From Acidobacteriota bacterium (lineage in GTDB: Bacteria > Acidobacteriota > Thermoanaerobaculia > UBA5066): DNA of 64,000 bases. Every line of letters begins with the position of its first letter. The stretch's first letter is position 1. Below, one piece after another: positions 44,141 to 51,010 of the stretch. The notes below the pieces were generated by a model. That model was not told the origin of the DNA. It worked only from the letters and a program-made list of their open reading frames with translations, and did no database searches. The stretch is from assembly GCA_008363385.1 (NCBI GenBank), contig RHKY01000017.1, positions 1 through 64,000 on the forward strand. Direction: 5' to 3'. The position numbers and the translations under genes are program-made.

Positions 44141-44608
44141 TCAGGCGCGGTCGACCCGGCAGTTGAAGCAGCCCGGCTTGGCGTTGTGGACGTGGAGGTA
44201 GCTCACCCGCGGGTCGTCGAGAAGGCGCCGGAGCGTCGCTTCGAGCGCCTCGCCCTGGACCACGTCGGCGGCGACCATGAGAGCCGCCTCGTCGTACGCC
44301 CTCACCGAGAGGAGCCGGTGACGGAACATCGGAGGGATCTCGTTCGGCGCGGGCCTCGCCGTTGCGGCGCCTTCCCGGACGAAGATCGGGCCGGCGGACC
44401 GGTAGGGGGACGCCACGTCGTGGTGCACGTACGAGAGCAGGTAGACGACCTCGCCCACCTCGCCGTCGGACAGGCTGACCCGGCACGGATAGCCGGGGTT
44501 CTCGTCGACCACCATGCGCCGGACCCCGACGGCGGCCAGCTCTTCGTCGGTGCGGTCCGAGAGGTGCAGAAACAGCTCCGCCGGGAGCGCGTGGAACCGA
44601 AAGCTCAT
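44141..44608 (-). CDS. DUF1203 protein
   Basis: The 155-residue product starts MSFRFHALPAELF, has the CRVSLSDGEVGEVVYLLSY block and ends SYLHVHNAKPGCFNCRVDRA, all typical of DUF1203. The conserved Cys pair at the C-terminus could bind metal. Function unknown. It is frequently found alone in proteobacterial genomes. Confidence 0.85.
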   Translation of the reverse strand: MSFRFHALPAELFLHLSDRTDEELAAVGVRRMVVDENPGYPCRVSLSDGEVGEVVYLLSYVHHDVASPYRSAGPIFVREGAATARPAPNEIPPMFRHRLLSVRAYDEAALMVAADVVQGEALEATLRRLLDDPRVSYLHVHNAKPGCFNCRVDRA

Positions 44609-44676
44609 GATCGTCCGATCCTAGCCCGGGAACCCCGCTCGACGGAAGCCGTCGGCTGCGGACCTCCACGCGGCCT

Positions 44677-45426
44677 TCATGTCGTCTTGACGCAGGCGAA
44701 CACCGTGTACTCGTCCTCACCCGCGTCGTACCGCCCCTCGTGCACCTCGAGCCCGGCCTCGCGCAGGACGCTCCGCCACGTTTCGAGAGGGAAGAGTCCC
44801 ATCGTCCAGCGGTCGGTCTCGACCCGGAGGCGCCCGTGGTCCCGGATGAGGTAGAGGACCGTCGTCTCGTACTGCTCGTCCGCGGGGTCGGGGTCGTACA
44901 CGTTCTCGACGAAGACGACGTCGAGCCCGTCCCGTCCTCCCGTGCGCGTGGCGGGCGTGACGATGGTCCTGTTCTGCCGGAACGTCTCGGTCGTCACGTC
45001 CGGAGTCGCGACCAGGACCCCGCCCGGGCTCAGGTGCTCGGTCGCGGTGCGGAACGCCGCCACGAAGTCGTCCAGGCAGGACATGAAAGAGATCGCGTCG
45101 TCCATCAGGACGGCGTCGAACGTCCTCCCGAGCCGGAACGCCCGCATGTCCCCGCAGACGAAGCTGCTCTCCGGGTTCAGAGCGCTCGCCTGAGCCAGCA
45201 TGTCGGGGCTCAGGTCCAGACCGGTGACGCGGAACCTCTCCTTCAGGTTGAAGACGTTCTTGCCGCCGCCGCACCCGACGTTCAGCAACGTGACCGCCGG
45301 ACGCTCCGCGTACCGTTCGATCAGACCCGCGACGTGACGGCAGTAGTGCGCGTACTCGTCGGCGGCGTCGCCCCACATCGGCCAGAGCCATGCGAGGTCC
45401 GTGTAGAGGCGGCGGGTGCTCTCCAC
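44677..45426 (-). CDS. class I SAM-dependent methyltransferase
   Basis: The 249-residue product has motif I VTLLNVGCGGGKNVF, then VTGLDLSPDMLAQA, the acidic loop DAVLMDDAISFMS and LSPGGVLVATPDV. The N-terminal RRLYTDLAWLWPMWGDAADE resembles small-molecule N- or C-methyltransferases. The substrate is unknown. A space of 127 nt to the next gene (45427-45553) contains nothing recognised. Confidence 0.85.
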   Translation of the reverse strand: MESTRRLYTDLAWLWPMWGDAADEYAHYCRHVAGLIERYAERPAVTLLNVGCGGGKNVFNLKERFRVTGLDLSPDMLAQASALNPESSFVCGDMRAFRLGRTFDAVLMDDAISFMSCLDDFVAAFRTATEHLSPGGVLVATPDVTTETFRQNRTIVTPATRTGGRDGLDVVFVENVYDPDPADEQYETTVLYLIRDHGRLRVETDRWTMGLFPLETWRSVLREAGLEVHEGRYDAGEDEYTVFACVKTT

Positions 45427-45553
45427 TACGGCGGTCCTGTATGACGCCCTTCCGCCGACCCGCGGGCGCCGCAGGCGTCCGGCAGGTTCGTCGGCCTTTC
45501 AGGACGCATCTTCGCGAAGCTGGATCACGCTGCCATCTCCCGGTAGAGCTCCC

Positions 45554-46015
45554 TCAGGCGGCGCCTTCTGGGGCCTCGAGGGCCATCAGAAAGAGGGACT
45601 GGCTCGAGTAGTCGATGACGGCGGCGTGGGCGTCGAACACGTCGACCCCGAGGATGACGTCCACCTCCGCCGAACCCTGGGCTCGAAGGGGGGCGTTGAC
45701 CTGCTCGAAGTCCAGCCCGATCGGGCCCGCGACTCGCGGGACGAAGGAGCCGAGCCGCAGGTCCGCGCCGTCGATGCGGAACTGGTCGAGCGGCCCGCCG
45801 GCCCCGCCGGCGTCGCCGTCGAGCCACTCGGACCGGAGTCCGAGCTCCTGGACCACCGACATCGCGACGACCGTGCAGGCGGCCCCGGTGTCCACCAGCA
45901 CCTCGACCGGGCGTCCGTTGAGCGTGCCGGTCGTGTGGAAGTGGCCGACCCCGCTGCGCGTCAGCGGCACCCGCACGTAGCCACGGGCCGTCAGGAAGTC
46001 CGTCATGTCGTTCAT
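45554..46015 (-). CDS. retropepsin-like aspartic protease domain protein
   Basis: The 153-residue product has the catalytic DTG motif in VEVLVDTGAACTVVA (about 37-51), followed by GPIGLDFEQ and VDVILGVDVFDAHAAVIDY, the second half of the retropepsin fold. There is no signal peptide. It would have to dimerise for activity. Function in bacteria is mostly unknown. Confidence 0.82.
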   Translation of the reverse strand: MNDMTDFLTARGYVRVPLTRSGVGHFHTTGTLNGRPVEVLVDTGAACTVVAMSVVQELGLRSEWLDGDAGGAGGPLDQFRIDGADLRLGSFVPRVAGPIGLDFEQVNAPLRAQGSAEVDVILGVDVFDAHAAVIDYSSQSLFLMALEAPEGAA

Positions 46016-46139
46016 CGGTCGTGCCCTCCGCGCCGCATCACCGTGGGTTCACCGGCGCGCGAAGCGAGCCCGGTGCGACCGGCCTTCTTCGCGAGGCCCT
46101 CGATGACGTTCGCGGGCTCCTCGTGGCAGGAGGATCGTC

Positions 46140-46201
46140 GGACCTCTCTGTGCCGAGCTGCCAGGCGCCGGAGAATCCGGCAGCGCGGCACCGAGAGGTC
46201 C
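46140..46201. repeat. large imperfect inverted repeat (23-nt arms)
   Basis: Arms 46140-46162 (GGACCTCTCTGTGCCGAGCT plus GCC) and 46179-46201 pair with only three mismatches around a 16-nt loop. It lies in a 213-nt non-coding space. It has no GTTRRRY-type boxes, so it is not an attC by the criteria used for the sites at 48-50 kb. It may be a terminator, a mobile-element end or a relic site. The neighbouring stretch at about 46041-46080 can fold into a CACCGG/CCGGTG hairpin with a GCTCGCTTCGC loop like the attC loops. Confidence 0.6.
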
Positions 46202-46228
46202 CGCGACGTGCCAGCAGCGGGGCACGGC

Positions 46229-46564
46229 TCAGCCCGGGAGGCGGCGCGCATAGGCGTTCACGAGCCCGAGGAGGGGGAAGACTAGGAGCATCGGCCCGAC
46301 GACGAAGACGGCGGTCCAGGGGCTCGACGGAGGCGGGGCAGCGTCGCGGGCGTAGACGCCGAAGGCGACGAGGGCGGTCCCGTAGACCGCGAAGAGCCTC
46401 CCCGCGAAGGAGTTGATCGCGTACCAGTTCGACTCGGAGGCGAATGCCTTCCGGGTCCGGATGCCGTAGAGACGGTTCCTGGGCACGGCTCGAGCGATCA
46501 GGGGAAGCGAGCCAAGGGCGAGCAGCCCGCCGAAACCACAGTGGACGGCGACAGGCGGGATCAT
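46229..46564 (-). CDS. SdpI-family membrane protein
   Basis: The 111-residue product has three hydrophobic segments. VPRNRLYGIRTRKAFASESN and YAINSFAGRLFAVYG form the conserved PNxxYGxRT...W...N..G block of SdpI (YhfL) proteins, some of which give immunity to the killing peptide SdpC. Function here is unknown. Confidence 0.78.
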   Translation of the reverse strand: MIPPVAVHCGFGGLLALGSLPLIARAVPRNRLYGIRTRKAFASESNWYAINSFAGRLFAVYGTALVAFGVYARDAAPPPSSPWTAVFVVGPMLLVFPLLGLVNAYARRLPG

Positions 46565-46637
46565 CGTGGACCTCCGTTGGCGTGTGACGGATGCAGGCGC
46601 GGGACGGTCGAGGGAAGAGGGTCTCTCGCGGACGAGT

Positions 46638-47174
46638 CTACGGCGCGCCGGGTCCGACGGCGACGCGGTACTCGCTCTGGACGAGCCCGCTCGGGTACTG
46701 CCGTGTGGCCACGTGCTGGAGGCGGACGTCGCGAGGAAGCGGTCCGAACAAGGGAATGCCACCGCCGATCAGGACGGGCACCCGCGTGATGACCAGCCGC
46801 GTCACCAGGCCGGCCCGGAGGAAGCCCTGCACCGTGATCCCGCCGTCCACGTACAGGTGGCCCGCGCCCCTCTCGGCCAGTCGTGCCACGACGTCCCGTG
46901 GCTCGCCCGACATGAGCTCCACGACCGCGTCCGCCGCGGGCGGCGCGGGGATCGGACGACCGCTCAGGACGACCACGGGCTTCGAGCCATACGGCCATTC
47001 CGGGAACCGAAGGACCGTGTCGTAGGTGTTCCGTCCGATCACGATGACGTCCACGGAGGCGATGAACGCCTCGTAGCCGTGCTCCTCGCTTTCCGCCGGC
47101 AGGAAGTCCAGCGCACCGTCCTCTCGAGCGAGGAAGCCGTCCACGCTCGTCCCGACGAAGACGGAGACCTCCAT
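46638..47174 (-). CDS. dihydrofolate reductase / RibD C-terminal-like protein
   Basis: The product has 178 residues from ATG 47174; a GTG at 47192 that overlaps the upstream stop as GTGA is an equally possible start. MEVSVFVGTSVDGFLARED, VIVIGRNTYDTVL, HLYVDGGITVQGFLRAG and LIGGGIPLFGPL are the RibD-C/YwjB landmarks. It is probably an NADPH-dependent reductase; the substrate is not known. It is linked to the methyltransferase upstream. Confidence 0.85.
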   Translation of the reverse strand: MEVSVFVGTSVDGFLAREDGALDFLPAESEEHGYEAFIASVDVIVIGRNTYDTVLRFPEWPYGSKPVVVLSGRPIPAPPAADAVVELMSGEPRDVVARLAERGAGHLYVDGGITVQGFLRAGLVTRLVITRVPVLIGGGIPLFGPLPRDVRLQHVATRQYPSGLVQSEYRVAVGPGAP

Positions 47175-47188
47175 CGACGAGACGCTGC

Positions 47189-47959
47189 TCACGTTGCCGT
47201 CCCTGGTCCCGCCAGACGCGGCATCAGCGCGAACGCCCCCCAGCCCAGGTACTCGCGCGTGCAGGCGGCGTAGCGCTCGGGCTCCGAGGTCAGCCTGGCC
47301 CGGACCTCGGGTGCGAGCTCGTCTTCGGGATTGGCCTCGAGCCACCGGCGCATGGTGAGCCACTTGGCCGCCTCGTATCTGTCCCAGCCGTCCGGATCGG
47401 CCAGCACCATCTCCACGACGTCCTGGCCGAGGCGACCGAAGGACGCGAGGAGCTCCGGGAGCAGGAGGAAGTCGGAGACCGCGTGGGCGAGGCACCCCTT
47501 GGCGACCTCTTCGGTCGGCGGCAGCTGCCGCCAGTAGGGCTCGCCGACGAGGATGATCCCTCCGGGGCGGAGGCTCCGTGCGAGGAGCCCGATGGTGCCG
47601 GCGACGCCCCCGCCGATCCAGGTGGCACCGACACAGGCCGCCACGCCGACCTTCTCGTCGGAGACGTAGCCGGCGGCATCGCCATGGAGGAACTGGACCT
47701 GGTGGGCGACGCCGAGCTCCTCGGCACGAAGCCTCGCCTGCCGGGTGAACAGCTGGCTCAGGTCGACGCCGGTGCCGACGATGCCGTGATCGCGCGCCCA
47801 GGTGCACAGCATCTCCCCCGAGCCGCTGCCGAGGTCGAGCACTCGGGCCCCCGGCTCCAGACGCAACGCCGCGCCGAGAATGGCGAGCTTCTCGGGCGTG
47901 ATCGGGTTGTGGATCCGGTGCGCCCCTTCGGTGATCTCGAAGACTCGAGGGATGTCCAC
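47189..47959 (-). CDS. class I SAM-dependent methyltransferase
   Basis: The 256-residue product has motif I ARVLDLGSGSGEMLC, GTGVDLSQLFTRQA, VQFLHGDAAGYVSDEKVGVA and LARSLRPGGIILVGEPYW. N- and C-terminal parts match SAM methyltransferases of the SmtA/UbiE type seen beside stress genes. The substrate is unknown. It is coupled to the RibD-like gene downstream. It lies just left of the decayed attC-like sequence, so it may be an old cassette or simply adjacent chromosomal DNA. Confidence 0.8.
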   Translation of the reverse strand: MDIPRVFEITEGAHRIHNPITPEKLAILGAALRLEPGARVLDLGSGSGEMLCTWARDHGIVGTGVDLSQLFTRQARLRAEELGVAHQVQFLHGDAAGYVSDEKVGVAACVGATWIGGGVAGTIGLLARSLRPGGIILVGEPYWRQLPPTEEVAKGCLAHAVSDFLLLPELLASFGRLGQDVVEMVLADPDGWDRYEAAKWLTMRRWLEANPEDELAPEVRARLTSEPERYAACTREYLGWGAFALMPRLAGPGTAT

Positions 47960-48008
47960 GGTGAAGGGCCTCCGTACGGACGTGAGCGGAATCAGTCGGG
48001 ACGTGACC

Positions 48009-48043
48009 GACGCTTCAGCGGCGAGCGGCGCGTGTCCGCTGCC
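48009..48043 (-). other. decayed attC-like relic
   Basis: Directly after the stop of the DUF1801 gene the minus strand reads GCAGCGGACACGC..GCTCGCCGCTGA, matching the inner arms and loop of the attC at 49183-49253 (GCAGCGGACTTCGC..GTTCGCCGCTGA). The outer R boxes are missing, so recombination at this site is unlikely. Confidence 0.5.
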
Positions 48044-48550
48044 TTACCGCTTCTTCACCCCGACACCGGGCACGGCGGCGACCTGGACCATCCATGCCGC
48101 GACCTGCCGTTCGTCGAGGTCCTCCACGGATCTGAGCTCCACGCCCCGGGTGGACTTTCCCATCGCGACCGGCGTCACTGGCGGTACCGGCTCGAGCGCT
48201 GCGCCGTTCACGAACATGACCTTGACGTGGTCGGCGAATCCGCCGCAGCAGAAACACCAGCCGTCGCCGACGCCGTAGTACGACATGCCCCACTTCACGG
48301 AGCGCTGTAGGCCCGGAAGCGTCCTGGCCGCGAGATCGTCGACGCGTTCCGCGATGCCGCGCTGCGGCTGCGGCAGACTGGCGATGTATGCGAAGACCGG
48401 CTTGTCCCCGACCGCAGCCTTCGCGGGGCTGGCCTTGCCGGTCACCATGGATTCCGGCAGCGTCGTGGCAGCCTTGCCCACTGCCGCCGTGCGCTTGGCC
48501 GGCTTCCGGCCTGCGGGCTTGGAATCCTCGTGAGTCTTACGGGCGCGCAT
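48044..48550 (-). CDS. DUF1801 protein (third paralogue), probable integron cassette gene
   Basis: The product has 168 residues from the ATG with GAGGTG 6 nt upstream. After a basic Lys/Ala-rich tail (about 1-45), the DUF1801 core follows: VFAYIASLPQPQRGIAERVD, RSVKWGMSYYGVGDGWCFCC and VKVMFVNGAALEPVPP. It lies between the attC at 48581-48638 and the decayed attC-like sequence, in the gene-then-attC order and strand expected of a cassette. Function unknown; the short 30-nt leader between attC and start is typical of cassettes. Confidence 0.78.
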   Translation of the reverse strand: MRARKTHEDSKPAGRKPAKRTAAVGKAATTLPESMVTGKASPAKAAVGDKPVFAYIASLPQPQRGIAERVDDLAARTLPGLQRSVKWGMSYYGVGDGWCFCCGGFADHVKVMFVNGAALEPVPPVTPVAMGKSTRGVELRSVEDLDERQVAAWMVQVAAVPGVGVKKR

Positions 48551-48580
48551 GGTGTTCACCTCTGCGTCGAAAGTGTGTCG

Positions 48581-48638
48581 GCCTAGCGTCTGGCGTCAGT
48601 GGCGAGCGAAGCGAGTCCCCTGGATGCCGGGGTTAGTC
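48581..48638 (-). other. attC recombination site (58 nt)
   Basis: On the minus strand the site runs from R'' GACTAAC to R' GCTAGGC. Inner arms CCCCGGCATCCAGGGGAC and CCACTGACGCC pair imperfectly around the loop TCGCTTCGCTCG. Both R boxes differ from consensus RYYYAAC/GTTRRRY by one base, but the overall fold and the sequence CTGACGCCAGAC match the attC at 49898-49960. Confidence 0.75.
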
Positions 48639-48722
48639 GGCCCGGTAGAGTCTGGCGTCGGTTCTCCAGGCGGGCCGAAATGTCTCGCGGGCTGGAGCCT
48701 GCCGAACTGCGGGATGACCTGA

Positions 48723-49139
48723 TCAGTGGTTCTCTCCGGGCGGGTTGAGAGAGCCCTCCGGGAAGACGACGACATCGGCGAACCGCTGCTCCTCGCGAAC
48801 AGTGGAACTGGCCCCAAGCAGGAGGCCGGGGGTAGCGAGGAGCCCGGCATTCGCGTGCGCATAGACGAAGACAGCGTCTCCACCTAGCCGCGCTGCCTCA
48901 AGACGAATACGCGCGATGAGTTCCTCTCGGGTCATCTCCTGGCCGCCGGTTCGGAGCTGAAAGGACGCGATGACGAGGTGCGGTCGACTCGGGCGTTCGG
49001 AGAGCACCAAGACGGCGTCGGGATTCCGAGCAGGAAAGACCCGGGGGTCGCGATAGGTGATCGATACCGTCGCGCAGGCGCAGGCCAGCAGCGAGGCGAA
49101 ACCGACGACAGACGTAACGAACGCTCGGGAAGGCGGCAC
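48723..49139 (-). CDS. small lipoprotein, integron cassette gene
   Basis: The 138-residue product starts at GTG 49139. The N-terminal hydrophobic segment ends GFASLLACAC, a lipobox, so it is probably exported and lipidated. The rest is an alpha/beta domain with HLVIASFQLRTGGQEMTREE, EELIARIRLEAARLGGDAVF and FADVVVFPEG; no family is recognised. Flanking attC sites at 48581 and 49183 define it as one gene cassette. The 85 nt between its stop and the attC are non-coding. Confidence 0.7.
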   Translation of the reverse strand: MPPSRAFVTSVVGFASLLACACATVSITYRDPRVFPARNPDAVLVLSERPSRPHLVIASFQLRTGGQEMTREELIARIRLEAARLGGDAVFVYAHANAGLLATPGLLLGASSTVREEQRFADVVVFPEGSLNPPGENH

Positions 49140-49182
49140 GGGCGTATACCTCTACGACGAGTTCAGGAAAGCCGCTAAGGAC

Positions 49183-49253
49183 GCCTGACGGTAGGTAGGC
49201 GTCAGCGGCGAACGAGCGCAGCGAAGCGAAGTCCGCTGCACGCCGGGTTAGGC
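49183..49253 (-). other. attC recombination site (71 nt)
   Basis: On the minus strand R'' GCCTAAC (49253-49247) is followed by CCGGCGTGCAGCGGAC, the loop TTCGCTTCGCTGCGCTCGTT, CGCCGCTGACGCC and a degenerate R' GTCAGGC (49189-49183). GGCGT/ACGCC and CAGCGG/CCGCTG pair with one unpaired G, the extrahelical base known to define attC strand choice. The mazF stop lies 8 nt before R''. Confidence 0.8.
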
Positions 49254-49260
49254 TCCGAGG

Positions 49261-49599
49261 CTAAAGAGCCTGAAGGAGGGCCGAGGCTTTCGCGAGTGCC
49301 TCGGCGACCACCGTATCGGGAGCCCGGCAGATGAGGGCAGCCTCGCGAACCCGCCAATCGAGGCTCCGGAGCTGATCGGCGAGGACGACGCCCGAGACGG
49401 GCAGCCCTGACGGGAGGAGGACCTCGAACGGATAGCCCTTCTGTTGACTTGTGACCGGACAGACGAGAACGAGGCCAGCCTTGGCGTTGTAGGTCGCTGG
49501 TGAGAGGACGAGTGCCGGACGCCGACCGGACTGTTCATTCCCGGCCTGGGGGTTGAACGTGAGCCAGATGAGCTGGCCGCGGTCAGGAATGTATGCCAC
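49261..49599 (-). CDS. mazF: MazF/PemK-type endoribonuclease toxin, cassette-borne
   Basis: The 112-residue product reads PDRGQLIWLTFNPQAGNEQS, GRRPALVLSPATYNAKAG, VLVCPVTSQQKGYPFEVLL and GVVLADQLRSLDWRVR, the canonical MazF strands with the catalytic Arg and Thr of the PVTSQ loop. It cleaves mRNA at short sequence motifs, and the motif cannot be told from sequence. Its ATG is 4 nt after the antitoxin stop. The pair lies exactly between two attC sites, the usual setting of toxin-antitoxin cassettes, which stabilise integron arrays. Confidence 0.93.
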   Translation of the reverse strand: MAYIPDRGQLIWLTFNPQAGNEQSGRRPALVLSPATYNAKAGLVLVCPVTSQQKGYPFEVLLPSGLPVSGVVLADQLRSLDWRVREAALICRAPDTVVAEALAKASALLQAL

Positions 49600-49603
49600 A
49601 GGC

Positions 49604-49846
49604 CTACCAAACCTCGCGGCCCTGCGCGGGACCGAGTTCGGCCTCGGCGTGGACGTTGCGCCGTGAAATGCCCGAGACGAGGTCGGCGAGTGCGTACGTG
49701 GGGGACTTCAGGGGGGCCACGACGAGGTGACCCTGCCGAACAGAGACGTCAACGGCCGCGTCCTCTGAGAGGCCGATCTCGAGGGCGAAGGCCTTCGGGA
49801 TGCGGAGGGCGAGGCTGTTGCCCCACTTCTGGACCTTGGAGTGCAT
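49604..49846 (-). CDS. mazE: MazE-type (AbrB-fold) antitoxin, cassette-borne
   Basis: In the 80-residue product, VQKWGNSLALRIPKAFALEI and AVDVSVRQGHLVVAPL are the swapped-hairpin AbrB DNA-binding domain. The C-terminal 35 residues are acidic and probably wrap the toxin. GGGAGG lies 5 nt before the ATG. An extended -10 promoter precedes it, so it should autoregulate the operon. The antitoxin-toxin order is the usual one. Confidence 0.93.
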   Translation of the reverse strand: MHSKVQKWGNSLALRIPKAFALEIGLSEDAAVDVSVRQGHLVVAPLKSPTYALADLVSGISRRNVHAEAELGPAQGREVW

Positions 49847-49870
49847 GGCGGCCTCCCTGTAGCTACGTTG

Positions 49871-49879
49871 AGTATACCA
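49871..49879 (-). promoter_or_regulatory. extended -10 promoter of the mazEF cassette
   Basis: The minus strand reads TGGTATACT (TGn-TATACT), 25 nt before the mazE ATG. It lies inside the cassette, between the attC at 49898 and mazE, so the cassette is self-expressed and does not depend on an integron Pc promoter. Confidence 0.65.
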
Positions 49880-49897
49880 TCATGCGCTGATCGACGA

Positions 49898-49960
49898 GCG
49901 TAACGTCTGGCGTCAGTGGTGAGCGCAGCGGAGCGAGTCCACTGCACGCCGGGGTTAGGC
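49898..49960 (-). other. attC recombination site (63 nt)
   Basis: On the minus strand R'' GCCTAAC (49960-49954), inner arm CCCGGCGTGCAGTGGAC, loop TCGCTCCGCTGCGCT, inner arm CACCACTGACGCC and R' GTTACGC (49904-49898). GGCGT/ACGCC and CAGTGG/CCACTG pair with one extrahelical G. The stop codon TAA of the disrupted upstream cassette gene lies inside R'', as is common for cassettes. Best-formed of the three sites. Confidence 0.88.
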
Positions 49961-50098
49961 TGGCTTGGTTCGACCGCGGCGGGGGGAGGGAACCGAGGAG
50001 CGTGCCGCCGCGACGAGAGTCCGCAGGGCCTCGTTGACGGACTCGGAGGTAGGGAAAACCTTCGACAGGTCCGGATCGAGGAGCACTGCGGCGGCCGT
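49955..50098 (-). pseudogene. 3' remnant of a cassette gene cut by the IS21 element
   Basis: The open frame ends in the attC R'' box and encodes AAAVLLDPDLSKVFPTSESV, then NEALRTLVAAARSSVPSP and a basic tail. This DPDLSKVFP..SVNEALR pattern is recalled from small antitoxin-like proteins common in integron cassettes and near BrnT-type toxins. Upstream the frame runs into the insertion-sequence end at about 50100, so the 5' half of the gene is lost. It is not found on the other side of the IS. Confidence 0.65.
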
Positions 50099-50289
50099 TC
50101 GGAAAGGGAGCCAGTCGGGCGGCCGGAAAGGGAGCCACCCGGAGGCGGGTTGAAGTGTAGGGGAGAGAGTCTCCCGTCGTAGTCGTCGCCTTTCTCTTTT
50201 TGCTTCTTTTTCTCTTTGTGGATGGCTGTGGAGACGTGGAAATCGCGAGGCGTCCAGGGCGAAGCGTGCGCGGTTTCCGGCCCTGCGCG

Positions 50290-51010
50290 TCAGTCCTTCA
50301 CGGTTCGGCGGCGGGTGCGATACGAGGGGCCCTTGGTGGTCAGGATGTGGGCGTGGTGGCCGAGGCGGTCGAGGAGGGCGGTCGTGAGCTTCTCGTCGCC
50401 GAAGACCTTGACCCACTCGCCGAAGGCCAGGTTGGTGGTGACGAGGGTGGAGCGGCGCTCGTAGCGCTCGGCCATGAGGTTGAAGAGCAGCTCGCCCCCG
50501 GCACGGTCGAAGGGGACGAAACCCAGCTCGTCGACGATCAGGAGGTCGGCAGCGGGCCTCGAGCAGGGAGCGGACGAGGTCGGCGGCGCGGGTGAAGGCG
50601 ACCCGGAAGCGCCTCCGGGCGGCCTCCACGCCCAGGGCGATGGCCAGGTGAGTCTTGCCGGTCCCGATCGGTCCGGCCAGGCAGAGGTCCTCGTGGCGCT
50701 CGATCCACTCGCCGCGGGACAGCTCGAGGAGCTTCGGCCTGGAAACGCCCTGGAGGGCCTCCCAGTCGATCTGCTCGAGGGTCTTCAGGTCGGGGAAGCG
50801 GGCGTCCTTGAGGCGGTGGGCGATGGCCTTCTCGTGACGGGAGCGGACCTCGGCCTCGAGGAGCTCCTTGAGGAAGTCCTGGTAGGGCCAGCCGTCCTTC
50901 TCGGCCTGACGGCAGAGGGCCGGGTACTCCCTCACGACGGCCGGGAGCTTCAGGAGCCGGCCGTACTGCTGGAGGACGGCCTGCTGAGGGGTGGCGGTCA
51001 CTGGATCCAC
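50290..51010 (-). pseudogene. istB: istB helper ATPase, broken by internal deletion and frameshift
   Basis: The 5' part encodes the IstB N-terminus and Walker A ([18 protein letters not shown]), reading in frame to [12 protein letters not shown] near 50555. The Walker B segment [20 protein letters not shown] and the C-terminus to RRRTVKD follow, but in another frame. By comparison with IstB proteins about 15 residues (LLEAR to ADLLIVD) are missing at the junction. IstB is required for IS21 target choice, so the element should not transpose on its own unless an intact copy helps in trans. The start ATG overlaps the istA end. Confidence 0.88.

Noticed and set aside
37300-46000. attC sites between the small genes of 37-46 kb
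   Set aside because: Each spacer was read for RYYYAAC/GTTRRRY boxes flanking paired arms; none was found, so these genes are not called cassettes.
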